This document shows positions 7,475 to 14,513 of a stretch of DNA of 23,509 nucleotides, in pieces. The stretch comes from Verrucomicrobiota bacterium. Lineage in GTDB: Bacteria; Verrucomicrobiota; Verrucomicrobiia; Chthoniobacterales; JAFAMB01. A program made the position numbers and the translations under genes. The notes under the pieces are model-generated. The model was not told the DNA's origin and searched no databases. It worked only from the letters and a program-made list of their open reading frames with translations. The DNA lies in assembly GCA_019242435.1 (NCBI GenBank), contig JAFAVN010000168.1, positions 1 to 23,509 on the forward strand. The letters run 5' to 3'. Numbering within the stretch: the first letter of the stretch is position 1; the number at the start of each line of letters is the position of its first letter.

Positions 7475-8143
7475 ATGCCGAATTTAGATTCGGTCAACTT
7501 TGAACATAGAACATTGAAGCTTGAACCTCGAAGCGCGGCACACCCGAACCACACTGCGATAGACCGCTCCTTTTTTAAGCGGTCTCCGTTGATCTGCGCA
7601 CAAGAGCTACTTGGTTGTTGTCTATATTGGGGTGAAACCGCCGGTATCATTGTGGAAACGGAAGCTTACACGGAACATGGAGACGAGGCTTCTCATGCGT
7701 TCGTGCGAAACTACACTCGGTTGTTTATCCTGGAACGACCGCCCGGGGCGCTGTATATCTACCTGAATTACGGGGTTCACTGGCTGCTGAATTTTCTCGC
7801 TAAAGGAGAGACTAAAGGCTTCGTCCTAATCCGCGCTCTGCAGCCGGTGTGCGGTCTCGATGTAATGCGGAGGCGGCGGCGGACGGAAAAAGAAAAGGGG
7901 CTCTGTTCAGGACCTGGAAAATTAACCCAGGCACTCGGAATAACTGCAAAATGGAATGAGAAGGATTTTTTCTCAATTCGGAGCGCGGCTCTCACCAGGG
8001 CGGCAACTAAGCCGTCTATCGCCGTGGACCGCCGGATCGGGATCACCAAGTCTGCCCACTTGGAATGGAGATTTTTTATTGCCGGCTCGGAGTATGTGAG
8101 TCTAGCTCGCAGACCTCGCGCACTCGACGAGCCCAGCCCATAA
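7475..8143 (+). CDS. 3-methyladenine DNA glycosylase (AAG/MPG family)
   Basis: Base-excision repair enzyme that removes alkylated purines. The 222-residue protein shows the AAG fold motifs: IIVETEAYTE with the expected catalytic Glu63 and flipped-base tyrosine Tyr65, DEASHA with His74, GALYIYLNYGVHWLLN with the tip asparagine Asn106, and CSGPGKLTQALGI near residue 144. Compared with the human enzyme the catalytic residues are intact. The first ~28 residues do not match the family: residues 9-20 are encoded by a five-copy heptamer repeat (7500-7534), giving the peptide FEHRTLKLEP. There is no ATG between 7475 and the conserved domain (starting about AIDRSFFKRS); a TTG at 7514 is possible. The N-terminus is therefore uncertain, either an absorbed repeat or a downstream non-ATG start. 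Confidence 0.93.
   Translation: MPNLDSVNFEHRTLKLEPRSAAHPNHTAIDRSFFKRSPLICAQELLGCCLYWGETAGIIVETEAYTEHGDEASHAFVRNYTRLFILERPPGALYIYLNYGVHWLLNFLAKGETKGFVLIRALQPVCGLDVMRRRRRTEKEKGLCSGPGKLTQALGITAKWNEKDFFSIRSAALTRAATKPSIAVDRRIGITKSAHLEWRFFIAGSEYVSLARRPRALDEPSP
7500..7534 (+). repeat. Heptamer tract at the 5' end of the glycosylase gene
   Basis: Five heptamers in exact phase with consensus T-T-G-A-A-C/G-A/C: TTGAACA, TAGAACA, TTGAAGC, TTGAACC, TCGAAGC. The period is 7 with no gaps. It lies inside the apparent N-terminal coding part of the DNA glycosylase, just after the preceding gene stop. Confidence 0.75.
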
Positions 8144-8157
8144 TCGGCGGCTAAGAC

Positions 8158-8188
8158 AAAAAAACCCGCCTCAGGACGCTGAGGCGGG
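8158..8188 (-). terminator. Rho-independent terminator of the small lipoprotein gene
   Basis: On the minus strand, a perfect 10-bp stem (CCCGCCTCAG at 8165-8174 pairing with 8179-8188) with a 4-nt loop is followed by seven T (8164-8158). There is no T-tract on the plus side, so it acts for the minus-strand lipoprotein transcript, ending 28 nt after the lipoprotein stop. It also faces the end of the glycosylase gene. Confidence 0.9.
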
Positions 8189-8215
8189 CATCAAATACTC
8201 CTTGGGGCCGGAGGC

Positions 8216-8341
8216 CTACTTGGAGTAACCGGTAGTCGTCTTCGCCGGCGGCGGTGGGGGTGGGGTGTTTTCGTGGCAGGCCGAAATGCCCAGAGCAACT
8301 GTGGCAATCGCCGCCAGGGTGATGCATTTTACGATCTTCAT
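8216..8341 (-). CDS. 41-residue proline-rich lipoprotein
   Basis: A very small gene that a length-filtered gene finder would miss. The ATG at 8341 opens a 41-codon frame ending in TAG at 8218-8216. It encodes a classic lipoprotein signal: MKIVK, a hydrophobic stretch (CITLAAIATVALG), then the lipobox ISAC with the lipidated cysteine at residue 22. The mature part is only 20 residues: CHENT, six prolines, then AKTTTGYSK. An in-frame TGA lies 12 nt before the ATG, so the start is fixed. AGGAGG is at 8364-8359, with an unusually long 17-nt spacer. Weak -35/-10 boxes (TTGTCT and TAATAC, 17 apart) lie at 8414-8385. A strong terminator follows. By size and layout it resembles entericidin-like or other short peptidoglycan-facing lipoproteins, but I cannot assign a function. 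Confidence 0.85.
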   Translation of the reverse strand: MKIVKCITLAAIATVALGISACHENTPPPPPPAKTTTGYSK

Positions 8342-8597
8342 TGTTTTTTTCAGTCTCGCCTCCTTTCCTAGCTAGCAGCACTTTGGTATTAGGCTGAACG
8401 TTTCGTCCAGACAAATGCATTTTTGCAAATTCGCGTTTGGACCGGATGATAAGACGAAGCCTTTCAGTACCAAGAATTTGAAACGGTTTCTTGGGGCATA
8501 GCTAACCTTCATGGGCAGAAGGCTCTCGAGCTCCGTTTACCGGATCTAAAATATCAAACAGCTGAAGGTCGCTTTTGTTGCGGAACTTATGAGCGAT

Positions 8598-8632
8598 AGG
8601 ATCCAGGACCTAGGTCCTGGATCCTCTGATCA
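8598..8632. repeat. Perfect 28-bp palindrome within a heptamer tract upstream of asd
   Basis: Positions 8598-8625 form a perfect palindrome without loop, arm AGGATCCAGGACCT, centred between 8611 and 8612. It is also made of 7-bp units (AGGATCC, AGGACCT, AGGTCCT, GGATCCT), with a related CTGATCA following. It ends 56 bp before the preferred asd start, in the probable 5' leader, so it could form a leader hairpin or an operator. Confidence 0.85.
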
Positions 8633-8681
8633 GAACGCGCTGGATTTGGCGATGATACCGGTTAGGTTCTGGATCCCGCAC

Positions 8682-9692
8682 ATGGCCAACGATCTCAACA
8701 TCGCAATCGTGGGCGCCACCGGTGCAGTCGGCGCCGAATTGATTAATCTGCTCAACGAAGCCGAGCTTCCAGTGAGCGGTCTGAAGTTGTTGGCTTCACG
8801 AAAATCCGCCGGTCAACGGCTTAAGTTCCGAGGACAAGAGTTGTCCGTCGAAGAGCTAAGCACAGAGTCGTTCGCCGGAATCAATCTCGCATTTTTCAGT
8901 GCCGGGGCTTCGAGATCCAAAGAGTTTGCTCCCGCTGCGGTCGCACAAGGCGCGTTCGTGATCGATAACTCCTCCGCGTTCCGAATGGAAACCGATGTGC
9001 CGCTGGTTATTCCGGAGATCAATCCTGAGGACGCGTTCAAGCACAAAGGCATCATCGCTGTACCGAACTGCACCACGATCGTCGCTTTGATGGCGCTGCA
9101 TCCGCTGCACAAGGCGTTTCACGTCACCCGGGTCATAGCGGCGAGTTATCAGGCAGTTTCAGGAGCCGGAGCTAAAGCAATCGCGGAACTGACCAGTCAG
9201 ACCCAAGCTCAGTTGGCAGGTAAGCCGGTTGAGAAAGTAATTTTCCCGCATCAGATTGCGTTCAATATCCTGCCTCAGGTGGATATCTTCACGGGTTCCG
9301 GCTACACCAAAGAGGAAGAAAAATTTGGGAATGAAAGCCGAAAGATTTTGCATCACCCATCATTACGAACCTCGATAACGTGTGTGCGAGTACCGGTTTA
9401 TCGCTCGCATTCCGTGGCGCTAAATGCGGAGTTTGCCCAACCGGTCTCAGTGGATCAGGCGCGGGATATGTTGGCGAAAGCTCCGGGGATCGATTTGGTC
9501 GATGAACCCGCCAGATTAGAGTATCCGACACCGCTGGCCTATTCGGGAAGGAAACAGTGTGCTGTCGGCCGGATCAGAACGGATTCTGCATTGGATAATG
9601 GGCTGGCGTTTTGGGTTAGTGGTGACCAGCTTCTGAAGGGAGCCGCCCTTAATGCGATGCAGATCGCCGAATTGGTGCTAAAGGGGGGATAA
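8682..9692 (+). CDS. asd: Aspartate-semialdehyde dehydrogenase
   Basis: NADPH-dependent enzyme that reduces aspartyl phosphate to aspartate semialdehyde, the branch point to diaminopimelate/lysine, threonine and methionine. From the ATG at 8682 it has 336 residues, the usual size, and starts with the nucleotide-binding strand NIAIVGATGAVGAEL (GATGAVG at 11-17). The catalytic cysteine is in VPNCTTI (Cys130), with the conserved QAVSGAGAKA region and the active-site histidine in RVPVYRSHS (His243). An in-frame ATG at 8589 would add 31 residues encoded by the palindrome/heptamer tract and matching nothing in the family, so the later start is preferred. It feeds the same pathway as dapL, some 4 kb away on the other strand. 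No convincing terminator follows; a GCGAAC/GTTCGC stem at 9704-9722 lacks a T-tract. Confidence 0.95.
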   Translation: MANDLNIAIVGATGAVGAELINLLNEAELPVSGLKLLASRKSAGQRLKFRGQELSVEELSTESFAGINLAFFSAGASRSKEFAPAAVAQGAFVIDNSSAFRMETDVPLVIPEINPEDAFKHKGIIAVPNCTTIVALMALHPLHKAFHVTRVIAASYQAVSGAGAKAIAELTSQTQAQLAGKPVEKVIFPHQIAFNILPQVDIFTGSGYTKEEEKFGNESRKILHHPSLRTSITCVRVPVYRSHSVALNAEFAQPVSVDQARDMLAKAPGIDLVDEPARLEYPTPLAYSGRKQCAVGRIRTDSALDNGLAFWVSGDQLLKGAALNAMQIAELVLKGG

Positions 9693-10052
9693 ACTGCTGA
9701 AGGGCGAACTGCGCTCGTTCGCAAGAATGCTGCGAGCCAGCTACGCCTTAATTGTCCGTGGAAAACGGAAGGAGAAGTCTGGTTTCTGCGACGGACCAAT
9801 TTCTTCAGGCACCCAGCCCCAGGCTGCGACTGCTGCGCGATGGCACGTCCTGCCGTTGATCGTGACGCATGATAGAGTCGGCCTGCGGCGTTCGACTTGC
9901 GGAGTCCAGCTACGATTGGTTGCCCCTTCCGAGGCTAGTCCACTGGGACGGTACCCCATTCCCGCCGGTAGCTCAGAACAAACAGGAATAATGCAGCAGA
10001 AAGCTGCGTATTAGAGCATAATACTGCAAGTCAGGCTAATTCATGAATAATC
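9693..10052. other. Gene-free stretch before the DeoR promoter
   Basis: No recognisable gene; short open frames on both strands have no family-like features. Visible structure: a GCGAAC/GTTCGC stem with 7-nt loop (9704-9709 and 9717-9722) just after asd, and near the right end two adjacent inverted repeats, GCAGC/GCTGC (9993-9997 and 10003-10007) and GTATTA/TAATAC (10008-10013 and 10019-10024). Confidence 0.5.
10008..10024. promoter_or_regulatory. Candidate operator palindrome upstream of the DeoR gene
   Basis: GTATTA-GAGCA-TAATAC is a perfect 6-bp-arm palindrome with a 5-nt centre, ending 28 bp before the predicted -35 box of the DeoR-type gene, with a second inverted repeat (GCAGC/GCTGC) directly adjoining. 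It could be an autoregulatory operator. Six-base arms occur by chance, so this is a suggestion only. Confidence 0.3.
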
Positions 10053-10081
10053 TTGTAGGAACAGGAGAACCCACGTATAAT
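10053..10081 (+). promoter_or_regulatory. Sigma-70-type promoter of the DeoR-MFS pair
   Basis: A perfect -10 box TATAAT (10076-10081) lies 17 bp after TTGTAG (10053-10058), a partial -35. Transcription would begin near 10088. That is only a few bases before the ATG at 10093, which leaves no room for a ribosome site there and favours the ATG at 10123. Confidence 0.6.
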
Positions 10082-10122
10082 CAGGCGTAACCATGGATGA
10101 AACCGTACCAGAAGGCAAAATA

Positions 10123-10899
10123 ATGCAGGCTGCCTTTCCTGGCTTCGAGTTGTTCCCCTTTGAACGGCGTGAGCGGATTCTCGAAACTCTCAAAAACCAG
10201 GGGAAAGTGCTGGCCGCCGACTTAGCCGATTCGATGAAGGTATCGATTGATACCATCCGACGTGACCTGAAACAGTTGGCTACCGAAGGGCTGGTTCGCC
10301 GGGTACATGGGGGCGCGTTAGCAGCAGCTCCCTTTCCGCGACCGGTAGTCGAGCGCGCAGCCCAGGAGTCCACGGTTAAACGGGACCTTGGCCAACGGGC
10401 GGCGGCAATGATCCAGCCCAACAATCTCGTCTTGTTCGATGGCGGGAGTACCAACGAAGAGCTGGTCCGATGGATCCCGCCGGATGTTCGTTTTACTGCT
10501 TTGACGCCAAGCCTCCCAGTCGCTTCCGCCCTCTGCAAGTTGCCTGCAGTAGAGGTCATTGTGCTCGGCGGCCGCGTCCTAAAGCGGGAATTAGTAGCTA
10601 CCGGGGCCCGAGCGGTCAGAGATATTGGCGATTTTCGGGCGGATCTTTGCTACCTCGGAGTCTGTGCCCTGCATCAAGAAGTGGGTGTCTCCACCTTCTC
10701 AGTCGAAGAATTAGAACTCAAGCAAGCCCTGGTCCGCTGCTCAGGCTCGGTGGTAGCCATTGTTACCAGCGAAAAATTTGGAAAAATGGCTCCCTTTATC
10801 ATCGGACCTTTGGGAATTCTCAATCATGTTTTTGTCGAGACTGACGTGAGCCAGGCAGACCGTGAGCAGTTACGTAGTCAGGGCGTCTCGGTCGACTGA
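10123..10899 (+). CDS. DeoR/GlpR-family transcriptional regulator
   Basis: DNA-binding repressor of the DeoR family, which usually senses a phosphorylated sugar and controls a neighbouring sugar-use operon. The N-terminal winged helix shows the family signature: RRERILETLKNQGKV, then VSIDTIRRDLKQLATEGLVRR and HGGAL. The C-terminal sensor domain has LFDGGSTNEEL and LGGRVLKRELVATG, the usual effector-binding loops; the later segment (STFSVEELELKQALVR, VTSEKFGKMAPF) is more diverged than in GlpR. I prefer the ATG at 10123 because AGAAGG (10110-10115) sits 7 nt before it and the predicted transcription start is near 10088; the ATG at 10093 would add ten residues. The MFS transporter begins 57 bp downstream on the same strand, so it is the likely target. 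Confidence 0.92.
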   Translation: MQAAFPGFELFPFERRERILETLKNQGKVLAADLADSMKVSIDTIRRDLKQLATEGLVRRVHGGALAAAPFPRPVVERAAQESTVKRDLGQRAAAMIQPNNLVLFDGGSTNEELVRWIPPDVRFTALTPSLPVASALCKLPAVEVIVLGGRVLKRELVATGARAVRDIGDFRADLCYLGVCALHQEVGVSTFSVEELELKQALVRCSGSVVAIVTSEKFGKMAPFIIGPLGILNHVFVETDVSQADREQLRSQGVSVD

Positions 10900-10956
10900 T
10901 CGTACTGGCTTATACCGGCGCAAAAACTCTCCCCTCCAGAGCTGCCATTAATTATT

Positions 10957-12153
10957 TTGGACCAGAATTCATCACGTTCCGTTCGGACAGCTGTCTTTCT
11001 ATTGTTTGCCGCTAACGGGCTGTGTATCTCGAGTTGGGTCGTCCATATTCCAGTGCTCAAAGAGCATCTGCAGTTGAACGATCAAATGCTCGGTCTCGCG
11101 TTACTGGGAGCTGGACTTGGCTCCCTGCTGACCATGTGGGTCAGCGGCTGGCTGATGGTCCGGTATAGCAGCCGAGTGATTGTTCTGTTTTCGGGTATTC
11201 TGTTTGCGATTTCTCTAATGGGTCCGGCGCTGGCGACCGGGTTTTGGTTCCTGACTATCGCTTTGGTGCTGTTAGGCGGGGCAAACGGGCTCATGGATAT
11301 CGCCATGAACAGCCAGGCGGCGTCATACGAACGTCTGATCGGGCGTCCGGTTATGTCCTCTTTCCATGCGGGCTGGAGCCTGAGTTGCTGGGCTGGATCC
11401 TTGTGCGGCAGTCTTTTCCTGGCCAAACCCGGATGGCTGATCTTTCATTTACCGCTTATCGCATTGATTGGAATCTTTCTGACAATCTTAACCAACCGGA
11501 CCCTGTTGCGAACTGAACCTGGTCGAAAGAACGCTCCTATTCTCCGTTTCCCGAAGGGCATGTTGGCGGTATTCGGTTTGCTATGCCTGGTAGTAATGAT
11601 GACTGAGGGCGCGGTTGCCGATTGGGCAGGAGTACACTTACGGACCGATTATCAGGTGGCCGAATCAATAACCGTTTTCGGTTACAACGCATTTTCGCTC
11701 TGTATGACCGCTGGCAGATTTGCCGGGGACCGATTGGCTCACAGCTTTGGCCGGAAAGGCGTGATCGTTGTGAGTGCGGCTCTCTCCGCATTTGGCCTGT
11801 CTTTTGCCTCTTTGGCGCCTAGTTCCTGGTTGTCGATTGCTGGTTTTGCGCTGACTGGCTGCGGTATGGCCAACCTGGTACCTTTACTTTTCTCGTTGGC
11901 AGCTGCGCGAGCCGGAACAGATGTGGAACACGCCACCTCGTCGGTTTTTGCGACAGGCTACCTTGGATTTCTGATCGGGCCTCCTCTGGTTGGCTTGGTG
12001 TCAAACCATACGAGCTTGCCGATCGCCCTGCTCTGCCTTGCCGCCGGTGTTTTGCTTGTAGGTATGACCATTCTGCGCCTTAACGGCCTCCATGTTCCGG
12101 CGGAAGTTGGAACGAGTGAGAACGAGCGCGATTCAGTTACCAGTAATCGCTAA
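10957..12153 (+). CDS. MFS transporter, YbjJ-like
   Basis: A 398-residue inner-membrane protein with about twelve hydrophobic segments, of the major facilitator superfamily. The central part (GGANGLMDIAMNSQAASYERL, then GRPVMSSFHAGWSLSCWAG) is the pattern of the E. coli YbjJ group, whose substrates are not established but which are generally grouped with sugar-type MFS carriers. The first membrane segment starts at about residue 11, so the start must lie near 10957; there is no upstream in-frame ATG, and the best codon is TTG (CTG at 10942 is an alternative). No Shine-Dalgarno is visible. Following a DeoR-type regulator on the same strand, it may import or export a sugar or sugar derivative. 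Its TAA (12151) is part of a heptamer stop array that also ends the convergent M61 gene. Confidence 0.92.
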   Translation: MDQNSSRSVRTAVFLLFAANGLCISSWVVHIPVLKEHLQLNDQMLGLALLGAGLGSLLTMWVSGWLMVRYSSRVIVLFSGILFAISLMGPALATGFWFLTIALVLLGGANGLMDIAMNSQAASYERLIGRPVMSSFHAGWSLSCWAGSLCGSLFLAKPGWLIFHLPLIALIGIFLTILTNRTLLRTEPGRKNAPILRFPKGMLAVFGLLCLVVMMTEGAVADWAGVHLRTDYQVAESITVFGYNAFSLCMTAGRFAGDRLAHSFGRKGVIVVSAALSAFGLSFASLAPSSWLSIAGFALTGCGMANLVPLLFSLAAARAGTDVEHATSSVFATGYLGFLIGPPLVGLVSNHTSLPIALLCLAAGVLLVGMTILRLNGLHVPAEVGTSENERDSVTSNR

Positions 12154-12206
12154 TCAGTAAGAGGAGCTAGGATTGCTGATGAGTGCTTACTGCTTAGTAA
12201 TTACTG
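12141..12206. repeat. Inverted heptamer stop array between convergent genes
   Basis: The left arm 12141-12161 and right arm 12186-12206 are inverted copies, 18 of 21 positions pairing, separated by 24 bp. On the plus strand TAA occurs at 12144, 12151 and 12158; on the minus strand at 12203, 12196 and 12189. Both runs are spaced exactly 7 bp and close all three frames. The stop codons of the MFS gene (12151) and the M61 gene (12203) are members of these runs. It can form a hairpin in either transcript and may serve as a shared 3' end, though it has no T-tract. Confidence 0.85.
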
Positions 12207-14147
12207 AGCTCCCCTCGGTGCCATGATCGCTCCCAGGAGATCTGGATGAGAGTTGTCCCGCTCCAAGTGGGGGTACCGCAGACCGCCGTGGTAATCGATC
12301 TGCACCGTCTCGAAATGATCGGAGTTATTCACGATGAGTTCGATCGGGCCGGAGCCTGGAACAGCAGCGGTTTTAATAGCGTCGCGCAACCGTTCCGTCG
12401 AGTACCCGCGTGAGTCTACGGCAATGATTTTCATCGCCGGCGACAATTTAGCAACATCGGCAGGGCTATTACCTACTACGTCTACAATTACCCCGTCCTC
12501 CTCCAGGAGCAGACCGAGCGAATAGGACTCGTCAGCCCGCCGATGTTCCCGGGGAGTGTTATCCAATGCCGGGTTTCTCTGGTCTGAATAGGTCAGTCGC
12601 CAGCCTGCTGACTGGAGCCCATTCAGCGGGGCATGCGCCGAAATACTGGCAAGCCGCTCGGTCCAGAACTTCCGCCAATCGTAAGGGGCAACCGTGTTGA
12701 GCGTTTCGATCACATCGTCAAACGTATAGGTCTTAACCATCGGCGGTCCGCTTTGTCCCCCATGAAAAAGCCGGCAAAAGTCGTCTAGAGAGCGCGCCCC
12801 ATTGGTCTGTTGTCGAATGATAGTATCGGCTTCAAGCCAGAGCAGAACACCCTCGGGATAGAAATCCACCTCGCGACGACGATTTTTCCATTGTTCCGGT
12901 GAATCGTACAGCTGAGAAGCATCATCGGCTGTGTCCTGCAGGGGGCGCCATTGTCTGCCCCAACGATTATCCATTTCGGCGGTTAGCTTTGCCAGCCACT
13001 CCCTGCTAAGCTGCGCACTGCGCAGACCCGAACGTGCCGTTAACACAAAACTTCCCAGATATTCCGTTAGTCCTTCATAAACCCACAAGAGATCGTCCAA
13101 CATAGGTTTTTGAAAATCAGGTGTGGCCAGGTCAGCTGGTCGCCGGTATTTTCCGTTCCAGGAATGCACGAATTCGTGAGGCAACAGGTCAGAAACAGCA
13201 TCCAAAGCCTCTTTATCGGTAAACGCATTTTCGGGGACGGCATTCAAGCTCGACTCGTGATGCTCAATGCCTTCGTGAAACGTCTGGTTGCTCAGAGTCG
13301 CCAGGAAATGATAGTGCAGGTAATGGGTAGCACCAAAGAGAGCCCCAGCTTCGCTGACTAGTTTTCGATATTGCTCCACTTTTTCGGCTGGTAAAGCCAA
13401 TGCGCCGGGGATCTCAGCTACGATATCCATTTCGGCCGTGGGCAGGGTTTGGACAAGATCGATATGCCGATAATAGAGGCCGGCTATTACGGGTGAATCC
13501 ACTAACGTTGTCAACGTGACAGGTTGGAAGTGGATGGTGTCTCCCATGGAGAGAATCGGAAGAGCAGTTCCGAATTTCCAGTGACTTGGTAATCGGAGAT
13601 CAGCTTGAACGGTAAGTTCATCGGTTTTGAAGCCGGCCGGATAAAGTAAAACTTGGTTCCAGTTAAGCATTCCAAGGATTGCCGATGCAGCCGCGGATGT
13701 CGAGGTGCTTCCAGGCTCAACCGGAACGCTATACTCGAGATCGACGTCCAAATGAGTGGCGCCATCGGGCATTTGGCAGTGGAAGGAGTATAAGTCGACG
13801 AGATCACGCCGCCACGGCAGCGACTGACCGTTTGCCGATAGCTTCAGGCCGATCACTCCCGCGATCGGACCGGTTGGCGCATGTTCGCCGGGAATCCATT
13901 TTGGATAGTAGAGGGTAACAGGCCCAGGGGCGACCGGGATTGTAAGATGGGCCTGCAGCAGTCTTCGGCCCATTTCGGTGGCATCGACTTGAAGCGTAAT
14001 CGGCGACGAGGAGCTCTGATTTTCACCCGCGTTTTCCGCTGAGAGACTGCTGGCCGAAATAATCGATAGAGCTGACAGGCAACCAACCAAAATCCGTTTC
14101 AAAATTCGTTTCCTTTTTGAGTTCTTGGAAGAGAAGACCGACAGCAT
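12201..14147 (-). CDS. M61 family (glycyl aminopeptidase) exported metallopeptidase
   Basis: A 648-residue zinc peptidase of MEROPS family M61, expected to remove N-terminal residues (Gly/Ala preferred in characterised members) from peptides. A signal peptide is visible at residues ~11-37: basic RKRILKRIL, hydrophobic VGCLSALSIISASSL, cleavage near SAEN. An N-terminal beta domain is followed by the thermolysin-like core with GIEHHESS (293-300), zinc motif LLPHEFVHSWNGKY (His324, Glu325, His328) and the third ligand in WVYEGLTEYLG (Glu358). The C-terminal ~130 residues contain a PDZ-like domain (YSLGLLLEEDGVIVDVVGNS, then PADVAKLSPAMKIIAVDSRG). The domain order is the normal one for the family. 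The ATG at 14147 has no clear Shine-Dalgarno. It is the last gene of the peptidase cluster, separated from the S9 pair by a large palindromic element. Confidence 0.94.
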   Translation of the reverse strand: MLSVFSSKNSKRKRILKRILVGCLSALSIISASSLSAENAGENQSSSSPITLQVDATEMGRRLLQAHLTIPVAPGPVTLYYPKWIPGEHAPTGPIAGVIGLKLSANGQSLPWRRDLVDLYSFHCQMPDGATHLDVDLEYSVPVEPGSTSTSAAASAILGMLNWNQVLLYPAGFKTDELTVQADLRLPSHWKFGTALPILSMGDTIHFQPVTLTTLVDSPVIAGLYYRHIDLVQTLPTAEMDIVAEIPGALALPAEKVEQYRKLVSEAGALFGATHYLHYHFLATLSNQTFHEGIEHHESSLNAVPENAFTDKEALDAVSDLLPHEFVHSWNGKYRRPADLATPDFQKPMLDDLLWVYEGLTEYLGSFVLTARSGLRSAQLSREWLAKLTAEMDNRWGRQWRPLQDTADDASQLYDSPEQWKNRRREVDFYPEGVLLWLEADTIIRQQTNGARSLDDFCRLFHGGQSGPPMVKTYTFDDVIETLNTVAPYDWRKFWTERLASISAHAPLNGLQSAGWRLTYSDQRNPALDNTPREHRRADESYSLGLLLEEDGVIVDVVGNSPADVAKLSPAMKIIAVDSRGYSTERLRDAIKTAAVPGSGPIELIVNNSDHFETVQIDYHGGLRYPHLERDNSHPDLLGAIMAPRGAQ

Positions 14148-14199
14148 GTCCGCAAACCCGGCTACCCGTCAAATAAAGAAACCTATGGGAAGCCCGTAT

Positions 14200-14492
14200 A
14201 GGTAGCGGCGACTGTCCGCTGCGCCGCTAGTGCTAAAACTTCCTGTAGCCGAATCCAGGGCGTCTGATTGAATCCAACCCCAAAGCGCAGTCGCCACCGG
14301 CCGTGCCCAACGTTAGCACCAGCTGAAGACACCTTCCGCGGCTGGCCCGCTGCGGATCGACCATCGGTATTTCAGAGCCTTGGGTTCTGGCCGGCGGCGA
14401 CTGCGCTTTGTGGTTGGATTCGACTGGACTTCCTGAACATGTTTTCCAGTGTTACGCCGCTGTCGACCCGGTTGGGACAGTCGCCGCTACCT
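14200..14492. repeat. ~293-bp imperfect palindromic element in the peptidase cluster
   Basis: The 366-bp gap between the M61 and S9 genes (14148-14513) holds no gene but one large inverted repeat. Outer arms 14200-14217 and 14475-14492 are perfect 18-bp complements (AGGTAGCGGCGACTGTCC). Inner arms 14270-14302 and 14389-14421 pair at 31 of 33 positions. The middle 14336-14355 is near-palindromic on the same centre (14345.5). A core GCGGCGACTG/CAGTCGCCGC occurs in all four arms, and a small stem AGCGGCG/CGCCGCT (14204-14210 with 14222-14228) lies inside the left arm. It has the form of a MITE, REP-type or structured-RNA element; it has no transposase. No target duplication is clear. Confidence 0.85.
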
Positions 14493-14513
14493 GCGTTTCC
14501 GCTTGCTCCGACC

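Noticed and set aside
8151..8420. 90-codon minus-strand open frame
   Set aside because: It is the out-of-frame shadow of the 41-residue lipoprotein gene and reads through its terminator.
9704..9722. GCGAAC/GTTCGC stem after asd as a further ArsR operator
   Set aside because: The half-sites are in the opposite order to those at 18356-18470, the spacer is 7 nt, and it lies at a gene end; likely a coincidence or weak 3' hairpin.
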